The translations under genes and the position numbers were made by a program. Under the pieces are notes generated by a model. It was not told the DNA's origin and searched no databases. It worked only from the letters and a program-made list of their open reading frames with translations. A stretch of 64,000 bases of DNA from contig NZ_JBNPXQ010000013.1 in the NCBI RefSeq assembly GCF_050433225.1, positions 27,329-91,328 on the forward strand, given 5' to 3'. Below are positions 34,422 to 42,610 of this stretch, piece after piece (the first letter of the stretch is position 1; every line of letters begins with the position of its first letter). Source of the stretch: Sphingomonas_D zeicaulis. Its GTDB lineage: Bacteria; Pseudomonadota; Alphaproteobacteria; Sphingomonadales; Sphingomonadaceae.

Positions 34422-37037
34422 ATGACTTCGTCGAAGCTCGCCCTCACGGCACGCCGAATGGCGTCCGCTTCCCGGAGGGCCTTGCTCTCCGGGATCGCGC
34501 TTTGCGGCATGTGGACCGGCTCCGCATCGGCAGACGAGGGCGAGCGCCCGTGGCTGGATCGCAGCAGGCCGCCAGAACAGCGCGCCGATCTGATTGTCGC
34601 GGCGATGACTGACGAGGAGAAGCTGAAGCTCCTCCAGGGCGATACCGAACTCGATGCGAACGGCACCGGCGTGAACGCCTGCGTCGGGCATATCAGCGGT
34701 ATCGCCCGCCTGGGCCTGCCACGGTTGTGCATGGGCGATGGGCCGGCAGGTGTCGGCAACGGCATGAAGGGCGTAACGCAATTCCCGGCGCCCGTCATGG
34801 GTGCTGCGACGTTCGATCGCGATCTGATGACCGCCTATGGGAAGGCGCTAGGTGCCGAGCACGCGGGAAAAGGGCGCAATGTGGTACTCGCCCCCACCAT
34901 CAATATCATCCGCACGCCCAAGTGGGGCCGCCTTGCGGAAACGCTGAGCGAGGATCCCTATCTGACCGCGCAACTGGGGGCGTCGATCACCGGCGGCATC
35001 CAGTCGCTCGGCCTGATCGCCACGCCAAAGCATTTCGCGGCGAACAATCAGGAATGGCTCCGTCTAGGCGATGGGCCAGCCTATGAAGCAACCGACGCGA
35101 TCGTCGCTGAGCGCACCTTGCGCGAAATCTACTATCCCGCGTTCGAGGCGGTCGTGAAGGATGCAAAGGCAGGCTCCATCATGTGCGCCTACAACCGCAT
35201 CAACGGCCGCTACGCCTGCGAGAATCCCGAGACGCTGGGCGCGTTGAAGCGCTGGGGCTTCGATGGATTCGTCGTCGCTGACTGGTATTTCGCGCATCGC
35301 TCGACGGCGCCTTCGGTGAAGGCCGGGCTCGACATTTCGATGCCGGGAGGATCAAGCCCATTCGGCTTTGCCGAGTTTTACGGGCCGAACGAACTCAGGG
35401 CCGCGCGCGCGAAGGGGGCAATCACGCAGGCCGACATCGATGGAATGGTGAAGCGTATCGTCACGCCGATGTTCCGCCTCGGCCTCGTGGACAAGCCGAT
35501 CGCTGCCGCCGACGCCGCTGCCAATGTGCGCAATCCAGCGCACCTCGTGCTGTCGCGCAAGATCGCCGAGCAGGGCACCGTGCTCTTGCGCAACCAGCGT
35601 GGCGTGCTGCCGCTGAAGGCGAGGTCCGTTGCCGTGATCGGCGATGATGCAGGCTCGAATGTGCAGACATCCGAGCGATATGGCGGCTTCGTCAAGACCG
35701 AGGATGTCGGCGTGCTCAAGGCGCCCGTCGATGCAATCAGGACCGCGCTCGGCGACGGGGTTACGGTGACCTACGCCCGCGGTACGCTGGGGATCGCGCC
35801 GCTGCCGGCCATGCCGGCGTCCGCTTTCGACGGGCTGACCGCGCGCTACTATGCGTCGCCAGACTGGTCGGGTGAACCAGTCGTGACGCGCGGCGAAGCG
35901 CAGATCGATTATGCCGAAGCCGGGCCCAAGGCAGGCGTCCATGGTTTGGCGGCGCTCTGGTCGGCGCGCTGGACGGCTGGTTTCATTCCTTCAAAAACCG
36001 GCAATTACCGTTTCTCGCTCAACGGTGGCGGCGAAATCGAGCTGAACATCGATGGCCGGCGTGTGGCTTATGTCCCGAAGCAGAGCTTTCGTCTCGCCAC
36101 CCACGGCACGATCCGCCTCGAAGCGGGCAAGCGCGTCTCCCTTGAACTGACCTATTCAAATGCACCGACGCTGTCCGCCAACGAGCTGCGGCTCGGGTGG
36201 CAAGAACCAGACGATCGACTCGTCGACGAGGCCGTAGCTGCCGCCAGGAAGGCTGACGTCGCAGTGGTTTTCGTTGCCGATCACGTCTCGGAAGGCGCAG
36301 ATCGTACCGATCTGAAGCTGCCCGGCGACCAGGATGCGCTGATCGAGGCCGTAGCGGCGGCGAACCCCAACACCGTGGTCGTGCTTCACACCGTGGGGCC
36401 CGTCCTGATGCCGTGGCGTGACAAGGTCGCAGGCATCCTCGAAGCCTGGTATCCCGGAGAGCAGGCGGCTGACTCGATTGCAGCCTTGCTGACCGGTAAG
36501 GCGAACCCATCGGGCAAATTGCCGGTCACGTTTCCGGCCGACGAAATCAATGGCCCCGTCGATCGGCAAGTCCGCTATCCCGGCATCGGCACCACGGCAC
36601 GCTATGACGAGGGCATGTTGGTGGGTTACCGCTGGTACGACGCCAAAGGCGTCGCGCCGCTCTATCCGTTCGGCCACGGGCTCTCCTATACGCGCTTCGC
36701 GTACAGTGACATCAAGGTCACGAAGCGTGGCGGCGGATGGACCGTGCAGGCGACCGTGCGCAATGTCGGCAGCGTGGCAGGCGACGAGGTCGCTCAGCTC
36801 TATGTTTCCATGCCGGCGGCCGCAGCCGAACCGCCGCGTCAGTTGAAGGGATTCGCCCGGATCTCGCTGCAGCCAGGCAGATCGCAGACCGTCTCGTTTC
36901 CGCTCGATACGCGGTCGCTGTCCTACTGGGACGAGAGCACCCGCGACTGGCGCATGGCGCAAGGCACCTATCGCATCCATGTCGGCACGAGTTCGCGCGA
37001 TCTGCCGCTGGCCAAGGACTTCGATCCCTCGCGCTGA
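34422..37037 (+). CDS. Glycoside hydrolase family 3 beta-glycosidase with PA14 domain
   Basis: The 871-residue exported protein has a signal peptide (ending near SASAD), a GH3 TIM-barrel domain (about 45-340) with the nucleophile Asp287 in FVVADWYF, and KHFAANNQE around residue 203. The C-terminal alpha/beta domain begins near 365 and is interrupted by a PA14 insertion (about 460-600; LTARYYASPDWSG, AGFIPSKTGNYRFSL). A fibronectin-III-like end (about 760-860) follows. GH3 enzymes with PA14 inserts act on beta-glucosides or oligosaccharides, the insert shaping the acceptor side. It is coupled to the TonB receptor and is the first deglycosylating candidate of the island. Confidence 0.92.
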   Translation: MTSSKLALTARRMASASRRALLSGIALCGMWTGSASADEGERPWLDRSRPPEQRADLIVAAMTDEEKLKLLQGDTELDANGTGVNACVGHISGIARLGLPRLCMGDGPAGVGNGMKGVTQFPAPVMGAATFDRDLMTAYGKALGAEHAGKGRNVVLAPTINIIRTPKWGRLAETLSEDPYLTAQLGASITGGIQSLGLIATPKHFAANNQEWLRLGDGPAYEATDAIVAERTLREIYYPAFEAVVKDAKAGSIMCAYNRINGRYACENPETLGALKRWGFDGFVVADWYFAHRSTAPSVKAGLDISMPGGSSPFGFAEFYGPNELRAARAKGAITQADIDGMVKRIVTPMFRLGLVDKPIAAADAAANVRNPAHLVLSRKIAEQGTVLLRNQRGVLPLKARSVAVIGDDAGSNVQTSERYGGFVKTEDVGVLKAPVDAIRTALGDGVTVTYARGTLGIAPLPAMPASAFDGLTARYYASPDWSGEPVVTRGEAQIDYAEAGPKAGVHGLAALWSARWTAGFIPSKTGNYRFSLNGGGEIELNIDGRRVAYVPKQSFRLATHGTIRLEAGKRVSLELTYSNAPTLSANELRLGWQEPDDRLVDEAVAAARKADVAVVFVADHVSEGADRTDLKLPGDQDALIEAVAAANPNTVVVLHTVGPVLMPWRDKVAGILEAWYPGEQAADSIAALLTGKANPSGKLPVTFPADEINGPVDRQVRYPGIGTTARYDEGMLVGYRWYDAKGVAPLYPFGHGLSYTRFAYSDIKVTKRGGGWTVQATVRNVGSVAGDEVAQLYVSMPAAAAEPPRQLKGFARISLQPGRSQTVSFPLDTRSLSYWDESTRDWRMAQGTYRIHVGTSSRDLPLAKDFDPSR

Positions 37038-37085
37038 CCTGCTAGGACGGCGTGATAGCTCCGAGAGAGCCCTGAGGATCACGCC

Positions 37086-37997
37086 TTGTCCGAAGCCGGA
37101 ATGCGATACTTGCTAGAAGCCCTCAATGCCGGTTCGATGCGCGCGGCTGGCGATCGGCTCAATGTCGCACCGTCCTCGATCAGCCGGCAAATTGGACAAT
37201 TGGAGAGCCAATACGGACTGGCATTGATCGAGAAGGGGCGACGCGGCGTACGCCTGACGCACGCAGGCGAGATCGTCATCGCCCATTATCGCAACCAGAT
37301 TGCCGACCGCGAAGCGCTTCACGCGAAACTGGAGGAACTGCGTTCCGTTCGCACCGGCCAGATCACGGCCGCGATCGGCGAGGGATTTGCCGGCAAGAGC
37401 TTCACGTCGCTCGTCAGCAAATTCGCAGAGGCCAATCCGCAGATCCGGCTGGAGATCCTAACGGGTTCGACCCAGGAAATCCTCCGGATGATCGCGGATG
37501 ACGAGGCGCATTTCGGGCTCGTCTTCTCGACGCCCAACGACATGAAGATACACGTTCGCTCGGTCATCGCCCAACCCCTCATGGCGATCATGCTGCCCGA
37601 CCACCCGCTTGCCGCCAAGGCCAGCGTGAGCATTGCCGAACTCGCCGGTGAGGCGCTCGTCCTCCCACCCGCGCATTTCCGCATCCGGCAGATCTTGAGC
37701 GTGGCCGAGGCGAACTCGAAAACCTTCTTCCAGCCGGCGATCACGTCGAATTCGATCCATATCCTGCAGGATGCCGTGCGCTCCGGGATCGCTGTCGCGA
37801 TCCTGCCGCAGATATCGGTCTGGTCGGAACTAAGCGAGGGCACGATGGTGAGCGTGCCGATCGCCGATGACGCGATCGAGGAGACGACGACCAGCCTGGT
37901 GCTGCGCTCAGGCCGCCAGCTGGAAGGGGCGCCGCTGCGCCTGCTCAAGCGGATCGAAGCGCAACTGCGGCAATGGAACAAGCCGATCCGCCGTTAG
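37086..37997 (+). CDS. LysR-family transcriptional regulator
   Basis: The 303-residue protein has an N-terminal winged helix (about 5-65; MRAAGDRLNVAPSSISRQIG, IEKGRRGVRLTHAG) and a periplasmic-binding-like effector domain (about 90-295). The TTG start at 37086 has GAGG 8 bases upstream; ATG 37101 is an alternative. It follows the GH3 gene by 48 bases in the same direction, so it may be co-transcribed with the uptake genes. It is clearly related to the second LysR at 59678-60580 (shared MRY, GSMR, SSISRQI and IEKGRR blocks). The GTTGCG-N5-CGCAAC sites around the island are its likely targets. Confidence 0.9.
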   Translation: MSEAGMRYLLEALNAGSMRAAGDRLNVAPSSISRQIGQLESQYGLALIEKGRRGVRLTHAGEIVIAHYRNQIADREALHAKLEELRSVRTGQITAAIGEGFAGKSFTSLVSKFAEANPQIRLEILTGSTQEILRMIADDEAHFGLVFSTPNDMKIHVRSVIAQPLMAIMLPDHPLAAKASVSIAELAGEALVLPPAHFRIRQILSVAEANSKTFFQPAITSNSIHILQDAVRSGIAVAILPQISVWSELSEGTMVSVPIADDAIEETTTSLVLRSGRQLEGAPLRLLKRIEAQLRQWNKPIRR

Positions 37998-38060
37998 CGG
38001 CGATGCCCCCCGCCGATCGACCGCAGCATATGCGCCGTCGGCACGCATCATCATGCGCCT

Positions 38061-38077
38061 GTTCTGTTTGGCGCAAC
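38061..38077. promoter_or_regulatory. Degenerate LysR-type site before DUF3311-symporter operon
   Basis: GTTCTG-TTTGG-CGCAAC matches the shared consensus at 10 of 12 arm positions with the same spacing, 77 bases before the start at 38154. Confidence 0.35.
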
Positions 38078-38153
38078 ATTCGCGACGCTTTTGGTCATTG
38101 AACGCAACGGGTCATGCGGTCACGCTCCCGTGTCCCAAGCCAGAGAGCGATCC

Positions 38154-38384
38154 ATGACAGAACCCTCCGACAATGCCGATGTCGTGCAGCGCCTCAGGCG
38201 CGCCGACATCCTGCTTCTGCTTCCATTCGTCTGGCAACTCGGCCTCGCACCCTGGGCGAATGGCGTGAGCTGGGAACCGCTGGGCCTGCCGTTCGGCATG
38301 GTATGGCAGATGGCCGGAATCCTGTTCGCCACTGTCGTCCTGGGCATTCGCTTCGCCCTGGATTCGTCGGAGCGCGCGAAATGA
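38154..38384 (+). CDS. DUF3311-like small membrane protein
   Basis: The 76-residue protein has two hydrophobic segments (about 18-35, LLLLPFVWQLGLAPWA; and 48-65, WQMAGILFATVVLGI) and the position typical of DUF3311 proteins: directly upstream of, and overlapping by ATGA, a sodium/solute symporter. Such small proteins are thought to be accessory subunits of the transporter. ATG 38154 follows AGAGAG at suitable distance; the longer in-frame start is not supported. Confidence 0.75.
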   Translation: MTEPSDNADVVQRLRRADILLLLPFVWQLGLAPWANGVSWEPLGLPFGMVWQMAGILFATVVLGIRFALDSSERAK

Positions 38385-39838
38385 TCCTTGGATTGATCCT
38401 CTTGATCGTCGGCGGAACCACCGCCGGGTCCATCCTCTACGGGCGCCTGAAGCAGAAGCGTGCCCAGAGCATGGAAGAATGGGCGCTGGGCGGCCGGAAG
38501 CTCGGGACCCTGGTCTTCTGGTTCCTCAACGCGGGCGAAATCTACACCACCTTCGCCGTACTTGGCATTTCGGGTTTTGCGTGGGCCTATGGTGCGCCAG
38601 CCTATCTCGCATTTTGTTCGGTATCGCTGTCGGCGTCGGTCGGCTACTGGCTGACGCCTCTGATCCAGTCTTATGGCCGCCGGCATGCGCTGGTGACGCA
38701 AGCGGACTTCTTTGCGCATCGCTACGGTGCACCCTGGTTGGGTGTGTGCGTCGCCGCGGCTGGCCTCGTCGCGCTCGTTGTCTACGTTCAGATTCAGGTG
38801 ACGGCGCTGACGCTGGTGGTACGGCTGGCGGCAGGGCCCGGCATAAGTGCGGGAGTTGCGGCCTGCGTCGCTGTCGCCCTGATGGTCCTTTTCGTCTTTC
38901 TCGCCGGCCTGCGCGCCGCAGCCTTCGCCGCCGGGGTGAAGGATATCCTCATGCTGGTCGTGGTTGTGGCGTTGGCCTGGAGCATCGCGGGGATCGTGGG
39001 CGAGGCCTCGGTGCTGGACGTGTTTCGCGCCGTGGGCGAGCGCTTCCCGGAAGCGACGCGCTTCCCGGGTCTCAAACCGGAACTCGGGCTGGACACGACC
39101 TGGCTGGTGACCTCCGCGATCAACGTCGCGCTCGGCACCTACATCTTCCCGCACATGTTCCAGCTCTGCTATTCGGCCGACAGCACGGAAACCATCCGGC
39201 GTAATGCCGTCTTCCAGCCGATCTATTCGCTGTCCTACTTCTTCATCATCCTTCTCGGCTTCGCAGCACTTCTCGCAGGAACGCAAGCGCCCGGAGCGGA
39301 CCCGAACGCGCTGCTGCTGGCGTTCGTCGGGGAACGCTATCCCGCCTGGATGCTGGGTGTGCTGGCCGGCACCGCCTCCTTGCTGGCGCTCGTGCCGGGA
39401 TCGGTGCTGCTGCTCACCTGTGGCTCGATCTTCAGTCGCAACATCCTGCGTCCATTGATCCCATCGATCGATGGCCGGACCGAACTGCTGGTCTCGCGCA
39501 TCGCCATGGTCGGCTTCGCAGCGATCGCGCTCTACCTGACACTGGGAGCCAGTGGATCGCTGGTGGAGATCGGCCTGTCCGCCTACGCTGCGATCGGCAT
39601 GCTTGCGCCGGGCGTGTACTGCGCGTTCCTGCTACGCCGCACGAGCGCGCCAGCGGTGCTGGCGGGGCTGCTTGCCGGCTACGCCGTGCTTTGGCTACCG
39701 GCATTTTCGCTGCTCGCCTCGACCTGGTTTCCGCATTGGGAGCGGGGACTGGTGGCACTCATCGCAAATGCCGTCGTCACGGTCGGTCTTTCGCTGCTGC
39801 TCCCGCGGAGGTCATATGCCGCAGTGCAGCCTGCATGA
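38381..39838 (+). CDS. Sodium:solute symporter (SSS family)
   Basis: The 485-residue protein has about 13 hydrophobic helices. It begins with MILGLILLIVGGTTAGS, followed by the charged MEEWALGGRKLG segment typical of SSS proteins and LVTQADFFAHRYG in the second loop. Members import sugars, amino acids, carboxylates or proline-type compounds with sodium. The start overlaps the DUF3311 stop. Within the island it would move the released small compound through the inner membrane; the substrate class cannot be read from sequence. Confidence 0.9.
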   Translation: MILGLILLIVGGTTAGSILYGRLKQKRAQSMEEWALGGRKLGTLVFWFLNAGEIYTTFAVLGISGFAWAYGAPAYLAFCSVSLSASVGYWLTPLIQSYGRRHALVTQADFFAHRYGAPWLGVCVAAAGLVALVVYVQIQVTALTLVVRLAAGPGISAGVAACVAVALMVLFVFLAGLRAAAFAAGVKDILMLVVVVALAWSIAGIVGEASVLDVFRAVGERFPEATRFPGLKPELGLDTTWLVTSAINVALGTYIFPHMFQLCYSADSTETIRRNAVFQPIYSLSYFFIILLGFAALLAGTQAPGADPNALLLAFVGERYPAWMLGVLAGTASLLALVPGSVLLLTCGSIFSRNILRPLIPSIDGRTELLVSRIAMVGFAAIALYLTLGASGSLVEIGLSAYAAIGMLAPGVYCAFLLRRTSAPAVLAGLLAGYAVLWLPAFSLLASTWFPHWERGLVALIANAVVTVGLSLLLPRRSYAAVQPA

Positions 39839-40173
39839 GCAATGATGCCGCATTCCCGGTGAATATCCCAACATTTGGGAGCGGCTTTTCTGTCGAATAA
39901 GCGATGCTTCAGCAGCGCTTCTTGTTCGCCAACCGTAGCGGCGCATGCCCGGGCGAGCCCGTTGCTGCCGTAATCCTCCGCCGCGCAAGCGACAAGCAAT
40001 GCAAAGTTACGTTCTGCTTCGCCGCGTCCGTTGCGGCAAGCGCAACGTTTTGACCCCGCGCACGCCATTGCTGCGGACATGCTGCACTGGCATCGACCTC
40101 CGTGTGGCGGAACGCGCATCGCAGAGTGCGCTGCCGCAGCAGGACATCCGCAGGTCAGGAACAGGGATACATC
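39839..40173. other. Control region of the DHDPS-oxidoreductase operon
   Basis: The 335 bases hold no convincing gene. They include the LysR-type site at 40030-40046 and a CAGGGA ribosome site before 40174. Confidence 0.5.
40030..40046. promoter_or_regulatory. LysR-type operator candidate
   Basis: GTTGCG-GCAAG-CGCAAC has perfect arms and the same spacing as the site at 32053, 128 bases before the DHDPS-family start. Confidence 0.6.
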
Positions 40174-41100
40174 ATGGCAGTGAGCAAGCGGTCGCGGGTG
40201 GACTGGCGGGGCTATATCCCTGCCATCACGACACCATTCGTCGATGAGGACACGCTGGACGAGCAAGGGCTCGGCCTGCTGCTTGAATGGCTGATCGATC
40301 AGGGCATGCACGGCCTGGTTCTGGCGGGCACAACCGGCGAGTGGACGAGCATGCGCCCTGAAGAGCGCAAGCGCCTCTTCGAACTGGCCGGCGCCCAGGT
40401 CGGCAGGCGCCTGCCGCTGATCGCAGGTTGCTCCAGCTTCACGGCTCGCGAGACCATCGCCTACGCACAGGCCGCCTCCGACGCTGGCTTCGAAGGCGTG
40501 CTCATCACCCCCCCGCCCTACGTGCGCCCGCTGGCGGACGAGATCGTAGCGTTCTACGAAGAAGTCGGTGCCGCCATCGACCTGCCGATCTGCGTCTATA
40601 ACTGGCCGCCGGGTACCGGTATCGACATGCCGCTCGAGTTGCTTCGCCGCCTCGCCGACATCGATGCGATCGTCGCCATCAAGCAGTCCACGCCGCGCTT
40701 CACGGCCTTCGCCGAAACCGTCTTCGCGCTGGGCGAGCAGGTCCGCGTCTTCGGCTATCCGATGGACGAACTGGGTTTGACGATGCTGCGCGTCCATGGC
40801 GGCGACGGCACGATGGGCGCGGGCGGCGTGCTCGGCCGCAACCAGCCGGGCTTCTACGACAAGTTCTGGGCCGGCGACATCGATGGCGCGCGCGCGTGCG
40901 GCCGCAAGGACCGCGTGTTGATGGAAGAGTGGTACACACCGGACCTGGTCGGGAAATTCGGCTCCGGCCCAGCCATTCTCAAGGCAGGCTTCGATGCAAT
41001 GGGACTACCCGGTGGCCCGGTGCGCAAGCCGCTGCGGACCGTGAGCGAAGCCGATCGCGAAAGCATTGCCGCAACGCTGCGGAAGCTCGATATGCTGTGA
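40174..41100 (+). CDS. DHDPS/N-acetylneuraminate-lyase-family protein (copy 1)
   Basis: The 308-residue protein is a DapA-like TIM barrel: the substrate-carboxylate motif AGTTGEW at 51-57, TPPPYVRP near 112-119, Tyr142 in VYNWPPGTG and the Schiff-base Lys170 in VAIKQST. All key family residues are kept, so it should be an active class-I aldolase, dehydratase or deaminase. DapA itself is unlikely given the context. With the DAO/2Fe-2S/FAD genes directly downstream it resembles loci of the D-hydroxyproline pathway, where a DHDPS-family enzyme deaminates pyrroline-4-hydroxy-2-carboxylate. ATG 40174 has a CAGGGA site upstream. Confidence 0.9.
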   Translation: MAVSKRSRVDWRGYIPAITTPFVDEDTLDEQGLGLLLEWLIDQGMHGLVLAGTTGEWTSMRPEERKRLFELAGAQVGRRLPLIAGCSSFTARETIAYAQAASDAGFEGVLITPPPYVRPLADEIVAFYEEVGAAIDLPICVYNWPPGTGIDMPLELLRRLADIDAIVAIKQSTPRFTAFAETVFALGEQVRVFGYPMDELGLTMLRVHGGDGTMGAGGVLGRNQPGFYDKFWAGDIDGARACGRKDRVLMEEWYTPDLVGKFGSGPAILKAGFDAMGLPGGPVRKPLRTVSEADRESIAATLRKLDML

Positions 41101-42314
41101 TGATGGCCAACGGGACCACCAACTGCGACATCCTCATTGTCGGTGGCGGTCTCGTCGGCTGCGCTACGGCCTGGCATCTTGCGCGCAAGGGGCTGAACGT
41201 GCTGCTGGCCGAACGCGGCCATCTGAACGCCGGCGCGTCGGGCCAGAATGCCGGCTCGCTGCACTTCCAGATCGAGCGTCGGTTCCTCGAACAGGGAGAG
41301 AAAGCCGCGGCAGACGGGGCGCGGATCGTGTCGCTCAATCGCGTGGCGGTCGACGAATGGCGTGGCCTTGAGGAGATGCTGGCCCGCCCTCTCGACGTTG
41401 CCATGCACGGCGGCCTTATGGTGGCCGAAACGGAAGCCGAACTGGAACTGCTGGCCTTCAAGGTCGCACGCGAGAACGAACTTGGCCTGGCGACCCGGGT
41501 TCTGGACGGGGCGGAGGTGCGACATCTCGCGCCCTGCCTGTCCACAAGACTCGCGGGTGCCGCTTGGCTGGCTGACGAGGGGCACGCCAACCCGCGCATT
41601 CTCGTCGACGCCTTTGCACAGGGCGCGCACGAACGGGGCGCAACGATCCAGACGGGCACGACGCTGACCGCCCTTTCCATGGCACGAGACGGCACTTACC
41701 AGGCGATATTGCAAATGCCGGCCGGAGAATGCCGCGTGCAGACGCCGCGTATCCTGCTGGCCGCTGGACATTGGGTGCCGCATCTCGCCGCATTGCTCGG
41801 CCTCAACGTTCCGCTCTACGCCGCACCGCTTATGATGAGCGTCACCGATCGCACCGATCCCGTGCTGCCGTTCCTGATCCAGCATGTCGGCCGCCGCCTG
41901 TCGATGAAGCAAACCGAAGACGGAAACATGCTGATCGGCGGCGGGTGGCCCGCGCGCCTTGCACGCCGGCCGGACGGCCGGCCTGACCATGACAGGCCGG
42001 CGATCGTCGAACCGGCCAACCTGCGCGCCAACCTCGAGGTTGCGACGCGGGTGATGCCGGTGCTTGCACAACGTTCACTCCTGAGGACATGGACCGGCAC
42101 AACCTGCATTTCGGCCGACCAGCTTCCCATAGTTGGCGAGGTCGCCGCGGCGCCGGGCTTTTTTGTGGCAGCAGGCGGGTCGCTGTTCACTCTGGGACCG
42201 GTGCTGGCGCGGCTGCTCGCGCGCGCGATCGTCGAAGGCTCTGTGCCGGAGGCACTTGAGCTGTTTACGCCGCGACGCTTCGCTCACCTTGACGCGTTTG
42301 CGGTTCTGCCATGA
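41100..42314 (+). CDS. FAD-dependent oxidoreductase, D-amino-acid-oxidase (DAO) type
   Basis: The 404-residue protein begins with the FAD-binding fold CDILIVGGGLVGCATAWHLA and ends with a DAO-type segment (ISADQLPIVGEVAAAPGFFVA). An AGASGQNAG motif follows the first strand as in glycine- or sarcosine-oxidase-like proteins. In heterotrimeric amine dehydrogenases this subunit oxidises a secondary or D-amino group to an imine. ATG 41100 overlaps the DHDPS stop (TGATG). The 2Fe-2S and NAD-type flavoprotein genes follow with 4-base overlaps, so the three likely form one complex. Confidence 0.9.
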   Translation: MMANGTTNCDILIVGGGLVGCATAWHLARKGLNVLLAERGHLNAGASGQNAGSLHFQIERRFLEQGEKAAADGARIVSLNRVAVDEWRGLEEMLARPLDVAMHGGLMVAETEAELELLAFKVARENELGLATRVLDGAEVRHLAPCLSTRLAGAAWLADEGHANPRILVDAFAQGAHERGATIQTGTTLTALSMARDGTYQAILQMPAGECRVQTPRILLAAGHWVPHLAALLGLNVPLYAAPLMMSVTDRTDPVLPFLIQHVGRRLSMKQTEDGNMLIGGGWPARLARRPDGRPDHDRPAIVEPANLRANLEVATRVMPVLAQRSLLRTWTGTTCISADQLPIVGEVAAAPGFFVAAGGSLFTLGPVLARLLARAIVEGSVPEALELFTPRRFAHLDAFAVLP

Positions 42315-42610
42315 GGCGGATCGAGAACGACGTCACCCGCCCCCAGGCGGTCACGGTCGAAGTGGACGGCCAGCGCATTGCCGCGCATCCCGGCGAGATG
42401 ATCGCCGTGGCGGTTTTCGCTGTCTCGCCCCGCTTCCGCGCCGACCGCTCCGGCCGCGCGCGCGGGATGTTTTGCAACATGGGAACGTGCAGCGAATGCA
42501 CTGTCTGGGTCGACCGCCAGGATATCGGCTGGCGGCGACTGCGGAGCTGTCTGGTCCCTGTCGCGGACGGACTGCGGATCCGCACCGACGACCCGGATCG
42601 CACGGCATGA
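42311..42610 (+). CDS. Small 2Fe-2S subunit of an amine-dehydrogenase complex
   Basis: The 99-residue ferredoxin-like protein has cysteines C55, C60, C63 and C80 (MFCNMGTCSECTVW ... RSC) in the spacing of HcnA/SoxA-type [2Fe-2S] subunits. It is overlapped by both neighbours (ATGA at each end), the normal layout of heterotrimeric hydrogen-cyanide-synthase-like or D-hydroxyproline-dehydrogenase-like enzymes. It should pass electrons between the two flavin subunits. Confidence 0.88.
   Translation: MRRIENDVTRPQAVTVEVDGQRIAAHPGEMIAVAVFAVSPRFRADRSGRARGMFCNMGTCSECTVWVDRQDIGWRRLRSCLVPVADGLRIRTDDPDRTA

Noticed and set aside
40174..41100. True dapA (lysine biosynthesis)
   Set aside because: The gene is embedded in a catabolic operon, has the NWPPGTG variant of the YN motif region, and a close paralog with altered active site lies nearby; a housekeeping role is unlikely.
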